In this document: positions 4,977-7,786 of the stretch, piece after piece
Layout: each line of letters begins with the position of its first letter
How positions within the stretch are numbered: position 1 is the stretch's first letter
Assembly: GCA_934675625.1 (NCBI GenBank)
Contig: CAKURH010000126.1
Location: forward strand, 1 to 7,786
Source: an uncultured Kiritimatiellota bacterium
GTDB taxonomy: Bacteria; Verrucomicrobiota; Kiritimatiellia; RFP12; UBA1067
Reading direction: 5' to 3'
Length of the DNA: 7,786 nt
Made by a program: the position numbers and the translations under genes
The notes under the pieces: generated by a model
Seen by the model: the letters and a program-made list of their open reading frames with translations, nothing else
What the model was told of the DNA's origin: nothing
Databases searched by the model: none

Positions 4977-6593
4977 TCAGCGCAGCTGCTGGTCGATCGC
5001 GCGCTCGGCGCGCCACGCCGTCGCGAGCGTCGCATCCGTCGCCGCCGTGTCGAACGTGTGCGTGAAGAAGCCCTCGTAGGCCTGCGCGCCGTTGAGCCCC
5101 CGCAGCGAGAACGAGACCTTCTGCGTGCCCGCCGGGACGCGCCCGACGATCTCGACCGTGCCGCTGCGGTAGAGGTTCCGAAGCACGCGCGGATACGCCT
5201 CGGCCTGCGCGTCCGCCGCGAAGATGACGCGCAGATCCGACAGCACTGGGTCGCGGAAGCGCTCGGAGAGTCCGTCGATGCCCTCGCCCGCCTTCCAGCG
5301 CCAACCGTCGAAGATGAAGCTCTCGCCCCGGTTGCCGCGCGTGAGCGCATCGATGAGCGCGCGGTTCGCGGACGACTTGACGCCGTACATGTAGACGGAG
5401 ATGAGCCCGTCGTTGAGCGCGGTAAACTGCGACAGGATGTCCGCATTGTCGCGCACGCCCGCGTTCGCGTCGCCGTCCGTGACGACGAGCGCGATCAGCG
5501 GACGCGCCGGGTCGCGCGGCAGCGTGAGGACGGACGAGATCGTCGCGAACACGTCCGTGCGCCCATGCGCCGCGAGGTTGTTGAGCCACCTGTCCGAGCG
5601 GTCGAACGACGCCTGCGTACAGTCCTGCCACGTGCGGAACGCATACGCGAAGCGGTCGCGGAACGCGACGAGGTTGAAGCGGTCGCCCGTGTTGGTCGCG
5701 CTGCGGAGGATGCGCTTGGCGGCCTTGCGAATCGAGACGATGCGATCCGACCCAATCGAGCCGGAAGCATCCAGCAGCACAACGACGTCCTTCGGCACGA
5801 CCGCAAGCGACGCGCGCGGCGACACCATCACCTTGAAATACGTCCACGCCCCCTCCGTCTGCCGCGTCATCGCCGTGTGGACGAACTTCGGGAGTTCGAC
5901 CGCCTGGTCGGACTCGACAAGCGCCTTGACGGCCGCCTTCTCCTCCTCGACGATCTTCTCGTCGACCTTCTCGTAGACTTCCTCGGACGGCACGAACGTC
6001 GCCACCGGGGTCTCCGCCGGCGCCGTCACGCGCGCGAGCTGCGTCGGCAAGAACGCGGAATCGGGGTCTGTCCCCACGGACGGCGTGAGCTTGAGGAGCG
6101 GCGCGGCACTCGCCTCGGCGCGCGGCACGGCCGTCGGCGCCGCGAGCGCGGGCACGTCCGTGACGGACGGCGTCTCGATCTTCGCGCGCGGAATCTTCGC
6201 CGAGACGACGGCGTCCAGCCGCAGCGGCTCCGTGTCGAAGACCGGCGCGACCGCCTCGACCGTCGGCGCGGGCGGCGTCGAGGCGACGGCGGCCTTGACG
6301 GCGACCGGCAGCACGTCGGGGGCTTCGGACGGCAGCGGCTCCGTCGCCGCGACCGACTCAGCCTGCGGCGCGTCCTTCTGCGCGGCGAGATCCTCGACCG
6401 CGTCGATCTTCACGGGGTCGGGGCGCGGCACTTCCTTCGTGACGCGCATCGGCGCGCGTGTCGCGAGACGCGCGCCGCCAGACGCGACGTGTGTCATCAC
6501 CTTCGGCTTCGCATAGAGCATGACGCCGATGTGCACGAGCGCCGAAACCACCAGCGCCGTCACGATCAGCTCGCCTTTCGTCTCGCGCGTCAT
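4977..6593 (-). CDS. Membrane-anchored von Willebrand factor A domain protein with TonB-like N-terminus (538 aa)
   Basis: Probable inner-membrane-anchored periplasmic protein. Residues 1-7 are cytoplasmic and residues 8-28 (ELIVTALVVSALVHIGVMLY) are a single transmembrane helix, the topology of TonB. A long Ala/Pro/Val/Glu-rich linker runs to about 205, followed by an acidic helix (about 205-230). A VWA domain spans about 265-450. Its metal-ion-dependent adhesion site looks complete: D275-x-S277-x-S279 in VVLLDASGS, T346 in HGRTDVF, and D373 in VVTDGDAN. A beta-rich segment after it (about 450-515) resembles the strand region that follows VWA in inter-alpha-trypsin-inhibitor-like proteins. 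The start ATG 6593 overlaps the upstream stop as ATGA, with GAGG about 10 nt upstream. VWA domains bind protein ligands through the metal; the ligand here is unknown. No TonB C-terminal domain is present, so it is not a TonB. Base composition is very GC-rich (47 of 60 in one sample). Confidence 0.88.
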   Translation of the reverse strand: MTRETKGELIVTALVVSALVHIGVMLYAKPKVMTHVASGGARLATRAPMRVTKEVPRPDPVKIDAVEDLAAQKDAPQAESVAATEPLPSEAPDVLPVAVKAAVASTPPAPTVEAVAPVFDTEPLRLDAVVSAKIPRAKIETPSVTDVPALAAPTAVPRAEASAAPLLKLTPSVGTDPDSAFLPTQLARVTAPAETPVATFVPSEEVYEKVDEKIVEEEKAAVKALVESDQAVELPKFVHTAMTRQTEGAWTYFKVMVSPRASLAVVPKDVVVLLDASGSIGSDRIVSIRKAAKRILRSATNTGDRFNLVAFRDRFAYAFRTWQDCTQASFDRSDRWLNNLAAHGRTDVFATISSVLTLPRDPARPLIALVVTDGDANAGVRDNADILSQFTALNDGLISVYMYGVKSSANRALIDALTRGNRGESFIFDGWRWKAGEGIDGLSERFRDPVLSDLRVIFAADAQAEAYPRVLRNLYRSGTVEIVGRVPAGTQKVSFSLRGLNGAQAYEGFFTHTFDTAATDATLATAWRAERAIDQQLR

Positions 6594-7786
6594 GAGGGGA
6601 AGACCTCTTCGAGGCGCACGAGGTCGCGGCCACGGAACTCATAGCAGATGAAGTGCACCGGCGTCCCGCCCGCGAGCGCGGGGAGGTTCGGGTCTGCCGC
6701 GTACGCCTTCAGCTGCGCCAGCGCCTCCGCGTGCTTCGCCGCGAGCTCCGCGTCCGTGGCGTCCGCCTTCGAATGCTTCATCTCGATGACGTAGCTCTGC
6801 TCGGGGACCGAGCTTGCGGGCAGCATGCGGTTCGGGAACAGCGCGTAGTCCGAGTAGCCGCACGGGTGCGACAGCTCCGGCTTCACCATGTAGACGCTCT
6901 TCATCGTCAGGTACGCCCGCAGGTAGCCGTTGATCCGCGCCTCGCCGTAGAGCCCGTCGCGCGGCGAGCCGTTGTCGCGGTACTTCTCCGCGAGGTACGT
7001 CAGGAAGTCGCGCCACTCGCCGTCCCACGCGAAGGCGTTGAACTTCGCCGTGAACTCCGCCGTGTCCACCGCGTTCGGGCGCGAGGCGTACTGCGCGCGC
7101 ATGTAGTCGAAGATCTGGCGGCGGACGCACTCGTTCGGGATGCGGAACATCAGGTCGCCGCGGTAGAAGCGCCCCATCGTGACGATGCCGTAGTAGTAGT
7201 AGAGCGACTTGAAGTTCGCCTCGTCGAGGATCTTCTCGATGGGGAACGACTCGACGAGGCCGAAGCTCGTCTCGTCCGAGTCCGCGAGCTCCTCCGTGAG
7301 CGGCAGGACGCCGTCGAACGTCTCGGCGTGGCGCTGCGCGGCGAGGATCATGTTCAGCTTGCCCCAGTCGCTGCGGATGTTGCCGTCGATGAGGTTCCGG
7401 GGCGCCTCGCCGTTGGCGACGAGATAGCCGAGGTAGTAGAGCGCCATGTCGCAGTTGTAGAGCGACTCCCTCCCGACGCACTCCTCCGAGAAGCAGTAGC
7501 TGTCGTACCACGCCTTGACGACCTTGAGGTGCCTTTCGGCGTCGTCCGCGAACTGGCCCGTCCCCTGGAAGTCCTCGAAGAGGCGCCGCGTCTCGTCCGC
7601 CGTGAAGCCGACCATCGCGTGGAAGCCCGCCTCCTGCGAGATGTTCGTCGCGATGTTGAAGCCGCTCGTCAGGTCGTCCATCGTCACGGGCGAGACGCCC
7701 GTCATGAATATGCGGTCGCACGTGCCCTTGAACTTCTTGAACCAGCCCCGGTAGAAGCCCGTGCCGTGCGTGATCTCCTTGTAGGG
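6590..7786 (-). CDS. AAA-ATPase-like / PD-(D/E)XK nuclease-fold protein (5' end off window)
   Basis: Visible are the C-terminal 398 residues of a protein in the family commonly annotated 'AAA-ATPase-like domain plus PD-(D/E)XK nuclease superfamily' (the former DUF1703 type), usually about 500-570 residues. From the right edge, YKEITHGTGFYRGWF leads into DRIFMTGVSPVTMDDLTSGF and NIATNIS, the signature of the AAA-like domain. The Walker A part is outside the window. Near the C-terminus, GYSDYALFP (Asp codon at 6850-6848) and SYVIEMKHSK (Glu codon from 6784, Lys codon from 6778) give the D...E-x-K nuclease-type core, followed by a helix QLKAYA. The biological role of this family is not established; copies are numerous in gut bacteria. 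The stop TGA overlaps the next ATG as ATGA, so it is translationally coupled to the VWA gene. This is unusual because these genes normally stand alone. An internal ATG at 7705 is not the true start. Confidence 0.92.
   Translation of the reverse strand, partial: PYKEITHGTGFYRGWFKKFKGTCDRIFMTGVSPVTMDDLTSGFNIATNISQEAGFHAMVGFTADETRRLFEDFQGTGQFADDAERHLKVVKAWYDSYCFSEECVGRESLYNCDMALYYLGYLVANGEAPRNLIDGNIRSDWGKLNMILAAQRHAETFDGVLPLTEELADSDETSFGLVESFPIEKILDEANFKSLYYYYGIVTMGRFYRGDLMFRIPNECVRRQIFDYMRAQYASRPNAVDTAEFTAKFNAFAWDGEWRDFLTYLAEKYRDNGSPRDGLYGEARINGYLRAYLTMKSVYMVKPELSHPCGYSDYALFPNRMLPASSVPEQSYVIEMKHSKADATDAELAAKHAEALAQLKAYAADPNLPALAGGTPVHFICYEFRGRDLVRLEEVFPS

Noticed and set aside
5058..6644. Plus-strand ORF of 528 codons opposite the VWA gene
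   Set aside because: Arg/Val/Asp-rich shadow of a very GC-rich gene; no domain is recognisable, while the minus strand has a clear TM helix and VWA motifs.
6639..7721. Second minus-strand ORF overlapping the AAA/nuclease gene
   Set aside because: Arg/Gly/Ala-rich out-of-frame shadow; the other frame carries the family signature.

Overview
The window looks like a chromosomal segment of a GC-rich, Gram-negative-type bacterium, most likely from the PVC group (Kiritimatiellota, Verrucomicrobiota or Lentisphaerota) and possibly from a gut or anaerobic polysaccharide-degrading habitat. This is inferred from a secreted GH92 alpha-mannosidase, a very large exported protein with an Asp-rich thrombospondin-type-3-like calcium loop, a TonB-like anchored VWA protein, and an AAA-ATPase-like/PD-(D/E)XK protein of a family abundant in gut bacteria. 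No rRNA, tRNA, CRISPR array or transposase gene was seen.

Layout. (1) Minus strand, 1-736: an 85-aa unknown ORF whose stop abuts the start of a GH92 alpha-mannosidase, which runs off the left edge. (2) 737-886: a divergent promoter region. Both outward -10 boxes are extended (TGG TATAaT), lie 7-9 nt from the first ATG, and lack a Shine-Dalgarno sequence, so both transcripts look leaderless. (3) Plus strand, 887-4825: a three-gene operon made of a 33-aa signal-like peptide, a 1057-aa putative surface or envelope protein, and a 219-aa lipoprotein. The first two overlap as TGATG and the last two are 4 nt apart. (4) 4826-4976: a convergent intergenic region with a rho-independent terminator for the minus operon and a pair of 13-bp direct repeats. 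(5) Minus strand, 4977-7786: an AAA-ATPase-like/PD-(D/E)XK nuclease-fold protein (5' end off the window) overlapping by ATGA with a 538-aa membrane-anchored VWA protein.

The most unusual content is inside the 1057-aa gene. It carries two families of long palindromic DNA elements inserted in frame. Family A has two complete 60-bp copies, each three direct plus three inverted decamers, and one half copy. Family B has two 174-bp copies with nested outer and inner inverted repeats. All copies sit in the same reading frame, have lengths divisible by three, and fall in apparent linkers between conserved blocks. They contribute roughly 165 residues. This resembles the principle of Rickettsia palindromic elements that live inside genes, but with unrelated sequences and two families in one host gene.

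The same gene shows a sharp base-composition break at about 3361 (65% to 45% GC across adjacent 60-base blocks counted by hand). The last 266 codons and the following lipoprotein gene may therefore be a separately acquired or exchanged module.
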